From: Paenibacillus cellulositrophicus
GTDB taxonomy: Bacteria > Bacillota > Bacilli > Paenibacillales > Paenibacillaceae
Direction: 5' to 3'
Length of the DNA stretch: 64,000 nt
Assembly (NCBI RefSeq): GCF_009363095.1
Contig: NZ_CP045295.1
Location: 3,467,501 to 3,531,500, forward strand
Every line of letters begins with the position of its first letter. Position 1 is the stretch's first letter. Positions 1-7,291 of this stretch are shown here, one piece after another. The notes below the pieces were generated by a model that was given only the letters and a program-made list of their open reading frames with translations, had not been told where the DNA came from and made no database searches. The position numbers were made by a program, and so were the translations under genes.

Positions 1-25
1 TTTTCCATCCATTGGCCCATCGCAT
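1..25 (-). CDS. 5' end of a gene leaving the window (partial)
   Basis: Reading leftward, an ATG at 25-23 is preceded by a good Shine-Dalgarno sequence (GAGGAG, nine bases upstream) and opens a frame M-R-W-A-N-G-W-K that runs off the edge. The AT-rich 60-150 stretch upstream would be its promoter region. Only eight codons are visible, so no product can be suggested. A GTG a few bases upstream in another frame is an alternative but sits too close to the ribosome site. Confidence 0.4.
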
Positions 26-154
26 GGATCACTTCTCCTCTCTTCATTCTGGGATGCCGATTCGACAAAACACATCGCGAAACATGTCTAAATAACCATA
101 TTGTAAGTGCTTTCATATTTTTTATCAACGAGTTTGTAAGGTTATATGACATAC

Positions 155-181
155 AAAAAAGCAGCCGAAACCTTCGGCTGC
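155..181 (-). terminator. Intrinsic terminator of the VOC gene
   Basis: Perfect 9-bp stem GCAGCCGAA/TTCGGCTGC with a three-base loop (161-181). On the minus strand it is followed by a run of T (plus-strand A run 155-160). It lies 20 bases after the VOC stop codon. Confidence 0.85.
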
Positions 182-200
182 CTCCATCTTACACAGAACC

Positions 201-653
201 TCAGCGGGTTCCCACGTTAAAATCCACTTCCTCGATCAATTCGATAATTTCGCCGTTCGGGCTGTGCAGGACCGCATTGCGGACCCTAAGCGGCGGCTCA
301 CCCAGCTCCAGATTCCCCGGCTCCACATAAATTCGCGCCCCGTGAGCGAGCGCCTTGTCCACCATCTCGTCCACATGATCCACGTAGAATGCCAGATGCA
401 GCAGGGCGCCGTGCTTTACTTCCTCGCGCGAAGGCGCCTTATCCCCCTCGGCCGGAACCTCGGCGCCGCGGTCGAACACCTCAATGCAGGTCCGCCCGTC
501 AGGCGAAACTAGCATCGAAGCCGTCTTAATTTTAAACGCAGGCAGGCTCCAGGAGTGACCGACCGTAAACCCGAGAACCCGGATATAAAAATCAAGCGTT
601 CCTTCATAATCCTCTGCCTGAATGGCCGCATGGGCCAGTCCTTTCACGCTCAT
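201..653 (-). CDS. VOC (glyoxalase/dioxygenase fold) family protein
   Basis: A 150-residue protein with the paired beta-alpha-beta-beta-beta modules of the vicinal oxygen chelate superfamily. It opens with VKGLAHAAIQAEDYEGTLDFYIRVLGF, shows an internal LLHLAFYVDHVDE segment that starts the second module, and ends with SPNGEIIELIEE. The metal-ligand positions appear to be His (AHAAI), His (LLHLAF) and Glu (IIELIE). The family includes glyoxalase I, dioxygenases and drug-binding proteins; nothing here picks the substrate. I chose the ATG at 653, the third codon of the longest frame, because GGGAG lies eight bases before it, whereas the first ATG is only two bases from it. It is divergent from the Lrp-type regulator. 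Confidence 0.8.
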   Translation of the reverse strand: MSVKGLAHAAIQAEDYEGTLDFYIRVLGFTVGHSWSLPAFKIKTASMLVSPDGRTCIEVFDRGAEVPAEGDKAPSREEVKHGALLHLAFYVDHVDEMVDKALAHGARIYVEPGNLELGEPPLRVRNAVLHSPNGEIIELIEEVDFNVGTR

Positions 654-818
654 AACCATCTCTCCCTTTGTGTTTTTCGTACCGTTTTTATTTTATAGAT
701 TCATTTTCGCGATCGACATGCATGGAATAAGGAATTGGTCCTTCCCGATTTGCATAAAATAAGTTATTTTCGTATGCTTACCTTATCTTTAGATCAAGTT
801 ACAGGAGAGATGGCGAAT

Positions 819-1253
819 TTGAGCACGACAGTTGACGAGATCGACCTGAAAATTTTAAAGCTTCTGCAGCATGAAGCGCGAATGCCGATCGCCCAGATCA
901 GCAAGCAGATTGCCATGTCCCAGCCTTCCGTGAAGGAGCGGATCGTTAAGCTCGAGGAACGGGGTGTGATCACGGGGTACAGCACGGATCTGAATTTGCG
1001 GGAGCTGCAGCGGGGAACGACCTCCTTTATCCTGATGAAGACCGAGCAATGCAGCGAGCTGGTGGAATTTTGCACGCAGTCCAAGCAAGTGACGGGCTTG
1101 TTCCGTATCAGCGGGGAGTACAACTATCTCATTCACGTCCAGACGGGGTCCGTGGACGAGGTAGCCGACTTCCAGGACGCCCTAGCAAGGTTCGGCCCGT
1201 CGAAATCGCATATCAGCCTGAAAAATATATTGGATCACCGGATTTTGCTGTGA
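819..1253 (+). CDS. Lrp/AsnC family transcriptional regulator
   Basis: N-terminal winged helix-turn-helix (STTVDEIDLKILKLLQHEAR, then ISKQIAMSQPSVKERIVKLEERGVI) followed by an Lrp/AsnC ligand-binding alpha-beta domain (about residues 65-144, with the typical G-x-x-x-Y-D/N-Y-L pattern as SGEYNYLIHV). Such proteins are dimeric or octameric feast/famine regulators sensing amino acids. The likely start is TTG at 819, ten bases after GGAGA; the in-frame ATG at 810 directly abuts the ribosome site. It is divergent from the VOC gene, about 165 bases away, so it may control that gene as well as itself; that is inference. Confidence 0.85.
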   Translation: MSTTVDEIDLKILKLLQHEARMPIAQISKQIAMSQPSVKERIVKLEERGVITGYSTDLNLRELQRGTTSFILMKTEQCSELVEFCTQSKQVTGLFRISGEYNYLIHVQTGSVDEVADFQDALARFGPSKSHISLKNILDHRILL

Positions 1254-1298
1254 TAGAGCCGGTGTGTCCTTATTCTGCCCAATAGGAGGAGAACCGTA

Positions 1299-1325
1299 AT
1301 GACGGCACAGCTTGTATTTCGTTAA
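1299..1325 (+). other. Eight-codon mini-ORF with a strong ribosome site
   Basis: AGGAGGAGAA lies just upstream of an ATG at 1299 that opens M-T-A-Q-L-V-F-R-stop. It sits between the Lrp stop and the acetyltransferase start. It may be a leader peptide, the start of a decayed gene, or chance; no attenuator hairpin is evident. Confidence 0.25.
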
Positions 1326-1406
1326 GTCAGAGCCCCGCCTTCGGATTGCACGGTAACATTTTGGCCTATGTTCAAAATCCAACCGCGAATCAGGAGGATA
1401 CGATAA

Positions 1407-1958
1407 ATGGATATTCAGATCAGGGAAATGACAGACCGGGACCACCCGGAGCACATTCAGATCGACGGCAGCTTTACGGTAGATTCCGAGCTCGTTTTGT
1501 CCGTTACGGACCAAGGGATCGGTTACACGGTTAAACCCGTCGTGCCCAGTTATCAAAAAAGCTACCCCGACGAGGCGGACCAGGGCGACAGCGGAAATTT
1601 GTCGGAGTACATCGGCCGTCCGGACCGTGCAGTCTACCTGGCCATAGCGGGAGATCGGGCCGTCGGCCGGATCATGCTGGCGAAAAATTGGAACGGGTAC
1701 GCTTATATCGAAGATCTTCGGGTGGATCGAGACGCCCGGGGACACGGCATCGGCCGGAAATTGATCGAGCAGGCGGTGCTCTGGGCCAAGGCCGGCCACA
1801 CGCCCGGCCTCATGCTGGAGACGCAGAGCAACAACGTGCGGGCATGCCAATTTTATGAAAGCTGCGGATTTGTTATTGGAGGCTTTGATTCTTATCTATA
1901 CCGGGGCTTTAAAGAGCATTCGCAGGAAACGGCTGTTTTCTGGTACCTGCTGTTCTAG
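1407..1958 (+). CDS. GNAT family N-acetyltransferase
   Basis: 183 residues. The acetyl-CoA binding motif A is clear: IEDLRVDRDARGHGIGRKLIEQA fits V-x-x-x-x-R/Q-x-x-G-x-G/A near residues 108-130. The following motif B has NNVRACQFYESCGFVIGGFDSYLYRGF, typical of aminoglycoside/streptothricin-type acetyltransferases. The SatA streptothricin acetyltransferases share the MxIxIREMTDxD opening and this C-terminus, so streptothricin or a similar amine is a possible substrate, but this is not proven. AGGAGG sits nine bases before the ATG. It is convergent with the next, minus-strand, genes. Confidence 0.85.
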   Translation: MDIQIREMTDRDHPEHIQIDGSFTVDSELVLSVTDQGIGYTVKPVVPSYQKSYPDEADQGDSGNLSEYIGRPDRAVYLAIAGDRAVGRIMLAKNWNGYAYIEDLRVDRDARGHGIGRKLIEQAVLWAKAGHTPGLMLETQSNNVRACQFYESCGFVIGGFDSYLYRGFKEHSQETAVFWYLLF

Positions 1959-1972
1959 CGGTCAAAGGGATG

Positions 1973-2248
1973 TCAACTCAGCATATAAACCGCGATGAGA
2001 ATCAGCAACGCAGCCATGATTAAATAATTCCTCGTTCTAACGGGAAGTTTGTTGGCTTTCGGGCCGATGACCTGACGGTGGAAGACGAACAGCAGCATCA
2101 GATCTGCAAGCAGCACCAGCAGCACCAGATCCATTCTGCCGTCGATTCTCGCCGTCAGGTTTTTTTCTGCAAACCCGCACACGCATAAACCAAGGAATAA
2201 ATACACGACATTTCTGACGATTTCTACAAAATTCCAGATAACCTTCAT
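1973..2248 (-). CDS. Small integral membrane protein, unknown function
   Basis: 91 residues with three predicted membrane helices (about 10-30, 39-57 and 71-90) and a charged loop RQVIGPKANKLPVRTRN. GAGGTG lies nine bases before the ATG. It follows the histidine kinase by 49 bases on the same strand and may be co-transcribed with it, which could make it an accessory of the kinase. I do not recognise a family. Confidence 0.65.
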   Translation of the reverse strand: MKVIWNFVEIVRNVVYLFLGLCVCGFAEKNLTARIDGRMDLVLLVLLADLMLLFVFHRQVIGPKANKLPVRTRNYLIMAALLILIAVYMLS

Positions 2249-2297
2249 CTCGCGACACCTCGCTTAACTCCATTTTTATCCATCAGGGACTGTTCGA

Positions 2298-3896
2298 TCA
2301 GCCGATCGGCAGTCCCATTTCCACCGTCGTCCCCTTGCCGGGCTCGCTTGTAATGTTCAGGATGCCGCGGTGGGAAGCGATAATTTTCTTCACGATCATC
2401 ATGCCCAGACCGTAACCTTCCAGCTTGGTCGTATGAAATGGTTCCCCGATCCGCTCCAGCACCTCTTCGGGCATGCCGATTCCGTTGTCCATGAACCGGA
2501 TCCGCTGGTAGCCGCCGTCTGCCTCGAGCACGATGTCGATCCGGCCCCCGCCGGGCAGCGCTTGAATGGCATTTTTCAGGATGTTCAGAAACACCTGCTT
2601 GATCTGATTGCGGTCGCAGGAAATTTTCTCTTCCCGGATGCAGGTGCACCGGATGCGGACATTGTTCTTCGCCGCCTCGATTTCGATCAGGCTCAGCACT
2701 TCCTGCAGAATCGTCATGCACCAATCTTCCCGGAAGCGGATTTCCTGCGGTTTGCCTAAAATGAGGAACTCGCCAACGATCAGGTTCATCCGGTCCAGCT
2801 CCGACATAATCAGGTCATAATGCCGCAGTCCCGAGGTCGGTCCCGCCAGCTGAATAAGGCCCTTGACGGTGGTCAGGGGATTGCGGATTTCGTGCGCAAT
2901 GCCGACCGCAAGCTGGCCGGCGAATACCAGCTTCTCCGTATTCCGCAGCACCTCCTCGGTCCTCTTCATTTCCGTAATATCCCGCAGGGTGCCGATAATG
3001 CGGCAAAGGCAGCCGCCCATATCAAAAACCGGCAGAACGTCCAGCATATAATAGCTGTCGGAGTCCATCTGGGTGTCCTGCAGCTCTACGCCGATGCATT
3101 CCTCCTGTCTGGCCAGCACCCGCTCGAAATAGGGGGAAACCAGGCGGTGCTCCAGCACCGGCGTGCCCAGGTATAGATGTTTGTCCCCGCCGTCTAAGCG
3201 GAGCATCCTCAAGTATTGATCGTTCATGTCGATAATCCGGCCGGCGGCGTCCGTCACGACAACCCCCTGATAATTCGCCTCCAGCAGCACTTGGTTCAAC
3301 GTGTGAAGGTGGGCGTTGTTCCGGCGAAGCAGCATTTCCCGCTCAACGGAATCAACCATGGTACACAGCAGGGTCAGCAGGTGCGGATGGGCCGAATCGA
3401 CCCCGGTCATCAGGGAAAGCGTTCCAAGCACCGCCCCGTCCTCCCGGTGGAAAGGAGCCGAGTAGCAGGCCATGCCATGGAGCGCCTCGAAGAAATGCTC
3501 TTCGCCCAAGGTTTGGAACGGACGCTTAAACCGCAGGCACAGCGGGACCGATCCCGTGCCGGTCTCCTCGTTGTAGCGGACCCCCTTGGTAATGCCCAGC
3601 CCCGCAATGGCCTCGAGAAACATCGGCTCGCCGTAGCATTCCAGCAGATATCCCCATTGGTCGGTCACCGTGACCAGGATCGGGGTCCCTTGAATGGTCG
3701 ACAGAAACTTGTTGACGAAAAAAAGAATGATATCAATATATTCCTTATAAAAGGACAACCGTTCCTCCAGTTCCTCTGTGGTGTAGCGCTTGCTGAGAAC
3801 GGGAAACTTGGCGGGATCGAGGCCCCGCTGCCTGTAATGCGCGTTAAAAGCTGCAATGATCTGCCGATCATCCATTTGGTCTATCTCTTTATCCAT
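2298..3896 (-). CDS. Orphan GAF/PAS sensor histidine kinase
   Basis: 532 residues, no membrane segment, so a cytoplasmic sensor. Residues about 60-185 resemble the GAF-type sensing domain of AcoR-like regulators (GMACYSAPFHREDG, LGTLSLMTG). Residues about 195-310 are a PAS domain ending in IGTLRDITEMKRTEE. The HisKA box AHEIRNPLTTVKG places the phospho-accepting His at 335. The HATPase domain has the N box (NILKNAIQAL, about 438), DNGIGMP (470) and GYGLGM (494). The H box and domain order resemble the KinA-E sporulation kinases. No response regulator is adjacent, so it is an orphan kinase, possibly feeding a phosphorelay (inference). The ribosome site is weak. Confidence 0.85.
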   Translation of the reverse strand: MDKEIDQMDDRQIIAAFNAHYRQRGLDPAKFPVLSKRYTTEELEERLSFYKEYIDIILFFVNKFLSTIQGTPILVTVTDQWGYLLECYGEPMFLEAIAGLGITKGVRYNEETGTGSVPLCLRFKRPFQTLGEEHFFEALHGMACYSAPFHREDGAVLGTLSLMTGVDSAHPHLLTLLCTMVDSVEREMLLRRNNAHLHTLNQVLLEANYQGVVVTDAAGRIIDMNDQYLRMLRLDGGDKHLYLGTPVLEHRLVSPYFERVLARQEECIGVELQDTQMDSDSYYMLDVLPVFDMGGCLCRIIGTLRDITEMKRTEEVLRNTEKLVFAGQLAVGIAHEIRNPLTTVKGLIQLAGPTSGLRHYDLIMSELDRMNLIVGEFLILGKPQEIRFREDWCMTILQEVLSLIEIEAAKNNVRIRCTCIREEKISCDRNQIKQVFLNILKNAIQALPGGGRIDIVLEADGGYQRIRFMDNGIGMPEEVLERIGEPFHTTKLEGYGLGMMIVKKIIASHRGILNITSEPGKGTTVEMGLPIG

Positions 3897-4086
3897 TGCC
3901 TATACCCCATTTATGCCGATATTCCATCCCAAGATGACGTTCAATTCCCTCTATTCTATCATCCTTTGGGACGAAAGCGTCCGCATAATATGAAGATTTT
4001 ACCTGAAAATAAATCATCCCCTTCCCGCAGAGCCGTCAATGCCCCAGGAAAGAGGATGTATTAGGATAAGGATAAGCCATTTTCGA

Positions 4087-4935
4087 TCAACGGCCTGTCA
4101 GGCGCTTGATAATCTCCCGGCTTTTTTTCAAATACCGGACCGATTGATCGTATTCCCGGCTGGCCACGCCCAAATATAAAATATCGATGACGTTCAGTTG
4201 GGTCATCCGCGACGACATCGCGCCGCTGCGGATTTCGTTCTCCGTCGATGACGTGTAGAGCGGATAATCGGCCTGCGCCGACACGGCATTGTTGCCGTAC
4301 TTGGTGATGGAAATCGTCTTGGCTCCGCAGGCGCGCGCCTCCTTCAGGCATTCGATGACGTGAGCCGTCTCGCCCGAATACGAAATGCCGACCGCCACGT
4401 CGCCCGGATTCAGCATGACCGCCGAGGTCAGCTCCAGATGCGGATCGGTAAAGGAATGGCTTGTCTTGTTGATCCGCAAAAATTTGTGATGCGCATCCTG
4501 CGCAATCAGATGGGAAGCCCCGAGCCCGTAGAAAAAAATTCGGGAGGCTTGGCTTAACGCCTCCACAGCCAGGTCCACGGTTTTCGGATCAAGAATCGTT
4601 ACCGTGTCCCGGATCGACTGAATGTTGTTGGCGGACACGGTTTGAATAATTTGCTCCATGGAATCGCCCGGACGAATCTCCCGGTACTCATAGCGCTCCT
4701 CGTTCTGGTTCAGGTCCCCGGCCACCTTCAGCTTCAGCTCCGGGTATCCTTTCACCCCCATGGATTTGCACAAGCGGATGATCGCCGCCTGGCTGCCGCC
4801 GCTTTCCGCAGACAGCTGCGCTACGGACATGTCGAGTATGCTGTGCGGATAGCTGATAATGTATTCAGCCACTTTGCGCTCTGAGGGCGTAAGGTCGTCC
4901 AAAATCTCTCGCAGTCTGACTAGTCCCCCGTTCAT
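4087..4935 (-). CDS. MurR/RpiR family transcriptional regulator (HTH + SIS)
   Basis: 282 residues: an N-terminal RpiR helix-turn-helix (residues 1-77, VAQLSAESGGSQAAIIRLCKSMG) and a C-terminal sugar isomerase (SIS) domain (about 125-260, FFYGLGASHLIAQDAHHKFLRIN; AVGISYSGETAHVIECLKEA). SIS domains bind phosphosugars such as MurNAc-6-P or GlcNAc-6-P. A beta-lactamase-fold hydrolase lies 70 bases upstream on the same strand. The pairing recalls the Bacillus murR/amiE muropeptide-recovery locus, suggesting this protein senses a cell-wall sugar phosphate. AAAGGAGAG precedes the start. Confidence 0.9.
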   Translation of the reverse strand: MNGGLVRLREILDDLTPSERKVAEYIISYPHSILDMSVAQLSAESGGSQAAIIRLCKSMGVKGYPELKLKVAGDLNQNEERYEYREIRPGDSMEQIIQTVSANNIQSIRDTVTILDPKTVDLAVEALSQASRIFFYGLGASHLIAQDAHHKFLRINKTSHSFTDPHLELTSAVMLNPGDVAVGISYSGETAHVIECLKEARACGAKTISITKYGNNAVSAQADYPLYTSSTENEIRSGAMSSRMTQLNVIDILYLGVASREYDQSVRYLKKSREIIKRLTGR

Positions 4936-5005
4936 GATGCTCTCTCCTTTGCCCGTATCGTATCGTAGCAGATCTCATCCCTGCTCATTCTCGTTCGCAT
5001 CGTTA

Positions 5006-6139
5006 TCAATCTCTGACGGCGGCGGTAATCGCATTGTGCACCGCCGCCCGCAGCACGCCAACGCTGCCGCTTCGGCCGTAATAGACCCGGTTGGTGAGCA
5101 GCACCACCGCCAGGTCCAGATCGGGCTCCACCCACAGGCTGGTCCCGGTAAACCCGGTGTGCCCGTAGCTGCGCGGGCCCATCCAGTCGCCGGAGGCGTC
5201 CCAGCGGTCCCCTTTGAGGACCCAGCCGAGCCCCCGGTTTGCCCCGGCGATGCCGGCGGTATGGGTCCGGGTCGCGGCCCTGACGGCCGCCGCCGACAAG
5301 ACACGCTGCGGCTGGCCGCCCGGCGCGGTCGGCTCTGGCACGGCGCCGCCGGCCAGCCACATCCGCGCATAGCGCGCCAGGTCGCCGGCGGTGGCGAACA
5401 GGCCGGCGTGCCCGCAGACGCCGCCGAGGGCGCGGGCTTTCTCGTCGTGGACCACCCCTTGGAGATGACCGCCGGCAGCGTGGTCATATTCCGTCGGGGC
5501 GGTCAGCGCCCGCAGCCCGGCTGGCGGGGCGAAGACGGCGCCGGCCATGCCGAGCGGCTCCCAAATGCGCGCCTTGGCCGCCTGGTCCAGAGGCATGCCC
5601 GCCGCCTTCTCGACGATCCGGCCGAGAAGGAGGAAGCCGAGATCGCTGTAGACGGCGGCCGTACCCGGCGGATACTGCAGCGCTACGCCGGTGACCGCCT
5701 CCCACATTTGGGGCTGCGTCCAGCCGTGCGCGTGGATATTTCGATCCGCCGGCAGACCGGAGGTATGGGTGAGCAGCTGCCCGATCGTCACCTCTTCCCG
5801 CCCCTCACCGGTAAACTCAGGGATCCAGGCGGCAACCTTTGTACCAAGCGTCAGGACGCCGTCATCGATCAGTCCGAGCACAAGCGGCAGCGTGACGCTC
5901 ACCTTGGTCAGCGAAGCACAATCATACAGGACATCCGGCCCGGCCGGGAGCGGATGATCCGAACCCGGGTTTGCGCTCCCCGCTGCATAAACCCATTCCT
6001 TCCCGTGCCGGGTGACGGCCAGCACCGCCCCGGGTATTACCCCAGCGGCCATCTCCCGCTCAATGGCACGCCCGGCGGCCTCGAGCCCTTTGGGGTCCAG
6101 TCCAAGCGCCTTGGCGCCTTCCGCTATACCAGCGTACAT
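5006..6139 (-). CDS. Class C beta-lactamase-like serine hydrolase (AmiE-like)
   Basis: 377 residues from the ATG at 6139, chosen because GGGAGGGAAG precedes it. The S-x-x-K motif is S76-L-T-K79 (YDCASLTKV), the Y-x-N/D motif is YSDLGF near 165, and the third motif is HTGF (SYGHTGFTGTS). No signal peptide is visible, so it is probably cytoplasmic. The fold covers penicillin-binding proteins, esterases and the Bacillus N-acetylmuramoyl-L-alanine amidase AmiE (YbbE). Position immediately upstream of a MurR/RpiR regulator favours an AmiE-like role in muropeptide recycling, but murQ, murP and nagZ are absent here. Codon GC is noticeably high. Confidence 0.8.
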   Translation of the reverse strand: MYAGIAEGAKALGLDPKGLEAAGRAIEREMAAGVIPGAVLAVTRHGKEWVYAAGSANPGSDHPLPAGPDVLYDCASLTKVSVTLPLVLGLIDDGVLTLGTKVAAWIPEFTGEGREEVTIGQLLTHTSGLPADRNIHAHGWTQPQMWEAVTGVALQYPPGTAAVYSDLGFLLLGRIVEKAAGMPLDQAAKARIWEPLGMAGAVFAPPAGLRALTAPTEYDHAAGGHLQGVVHDEKARALGGVCGHAGLFATAGDLARYARMWLAGGAVPEPTAPGGQPQRVLSAAAVRAATRTHTAGIAGANRGLGWVLKGDRWDASGDWMGPRSYGHTGFTGTSLWVEPDLDLAVVLLTNRVYYGRSGSVGVLRAAVHNAITAAVRD

Positions 6140-6500
6140 GATCTTCCCTCCCGATTTTCGGCTCCCTCCAGGGTCGTCGGCTGACTTTATAGGCGGCGCA
6201 AAAATGTTCAGAACTGACGGAGCATATCCATATACGCTCGCCAATAGGCCAAACAAACTTACCTGTATGCTGCCTTGAGATGTTAACATTTCTGGTGCCT
6301 ATTATATCGCTTGCGAAATTTTATTTCAACTTACAACGATTATTTAGAAATTTTTATTTAAAGTTTGGCGGAATCCATTGATCCACGGTCATTAAGGACC
6401 GTTCCTACTAATGTGTATGACATTTCGTTCATTTTAAGACACTTCCGCCTGGGCATCTGCATAGGATGCAGCAGGTCAATTCCAAACGGAGGTCAACGTC
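6140..6500. other. Divergent intergenic region with an inverted repeat
   Basis: 361 bases without a gene, AT-rich in 6285-6365. It holds an inverted repeat ACGGTC-N6-GACCGT at 6385-6402, centred about 105 bases before the next gene, which could be an operator. CATAggaTG near 6460, with an AC about 17 bases upstream, loosely fits a sigma-K promoter but the match is weak. Confidence 0.35.
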
Positions 6501-6818
6501 ATGAGTGTGCAATATTCAGGCTATCAGCACCAAACGCTGTACCAGGCAGAGCCTCATATGAGCCAAACGCTTCATTCGGCTCGGGAACGCTTCAAGCAGC
6601 TGTGCCGCCAACATGTCAATAAGCATGTCCGGATCGAAACGCTGGACGGCGATGTATTTGAAGGAACCCTCTTGCACTGCGACAAGGGTATCGTGTATAT
6701 CCAAATTCCGCAGTCACCCGGACACCGGGCTTTCATCCCCGGACGCCCCCCTTTCTTTAACCAAACCATCCTGCCTCTGGTCCTGTACGAACTGCTAGTC
6801 ATCAGCTTATTAGCGTAA
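6501..6818 (+). CDS. Small protein with a possible Sm-like segment, unknown function
   Basis: 105 residues. After a Gln/Tyr/His-rich 25-residue head, residues about 38-67 (VNKHVRIETLDGDVFEGTLL followed by HCDKGIVYIQI) look like the first strands of an Sm/Hfq-type barrel, where V-x-I-x-T-x-D-G-x-x-F-x-G-x-L is typical. The tail is hydrophobic (TILPLVLYELLVISLLA). GGAGG precedes the start. It is followed 46 bases later by another small protein. The composition and pairing are reminiscent of spore-associated small proteins of Bacillales, but this is a guess. Confidence 0.6.
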   Translation: MSVQYSGYQHQTLYQAEPHMSQTLHSARERFKQLCRQHVNKHVRIETLDGDVFEGTLLHCDKGIVYIQIPQSPGHRAFIPGRPPFFNQTILPLVLYELLVISLLA

Positions 6819-6864
6819 GCTCGCCATAACTATGCTCAAATGAGCAAAGAAAGGAGTCATTCCC

Positions 6865-7155
6865 ATGGCATTCATGCCCCCCTTCGGCCCTCAAGGCCAG
6901 GTGCAGCCGCCTTCATCCCCGCCGCCGCAATTTACGCCTGCACAAACCGGCGCATCGGCGCTCGCCGTTGATCCCGGCGCGATCTCCGGCTGCCTTTTCC
7001 GCAATACGTTCATTTGGCCCGTACGCGGTCCGGGCTTCTGGTTCTATCCCGTCTTCGTCGGCCGGACCTCCGTTGCCGGATTCCGCTGGAACGGATTTTT
7101 CTGGATGTACACGGGGCTCGACCTCAGAACCATCCAATCGTTCACCTGCTTCTAG
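6865..7155 (+). CDS. Small Pro/Phe/Gly-rich protein, unknown function
   Basis: 96 residues. The first 30 are rich in Pro and Gln (MAFMPPFGPQGQVQPP), and the rest is aromatic (FRNTFIWPVRGPGFWFYPVF, then FRWNGFFWMYTG) and ends in TCF. There is no clear signal peptide or membrane helix. AAAGGAG lies ten bases before the ATG. It is probably transcribed with the preceding gene and ends at a strong terminator. I recognise no family; aromatic small proteins of this kind are often spore or surface components in Bacillales (inference). Confidence 0.6.
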   Translation: MAFMPPFGPQGQVQPPSSPPPQFTPAQTGASALAVDPGAISGCLFRNTFIWPVRGPGFWFYPVFVGRTSVAGFRWNGFFWMYTGLDLRTIQSFTCF

Positions 7156-7173
7156 AAACACCTGCTGCACGAC

Positions 7174-7228
7174 AAAGCGGCGGTATCCGGAAAGCGTCCC
7201 TGACGCTCCCGGCGTACCGCCGCTTTTT
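7174..7228 (+). terminator. Intrinsic terminator after the small-protein pair
   Basis: Twelve-base stem AAAGCGGCGGTA (7174-7185) pairs with TACCGCCGCTTT (7215-7226), followed by T residues; a smaller hairpin GCGTCCCTGACGC sits in the loop. Confidence 0.85.
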
Positions 7229-7234
7229 CACGGG

Positions 7235-7273
7235 TCATACACGCTCAGCATGGATCATACACGCTCAGGATGG
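7235..7273. repeat. Two-copy 20-bp tandem repeat
   Basis: TCATACACGCTCAGCATGG at 7235-7253 is repeated at 7255-7273 with one change (C to G). It lies between the terminator and the 3' end of the convergent MFS gene. Confidence 0.8.
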
Positions 7274-7291
7274 CAGCCGCAGCCGTAACCG

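Noticed and set aside
4859..6184. 441-codon plus-strand frame opposite the serine hydrolase
   Set aside because: Arg/Gly/Pro-rich antisense frame in a GC-rich gene; the hydrolase motifs on the minus strand are complete.
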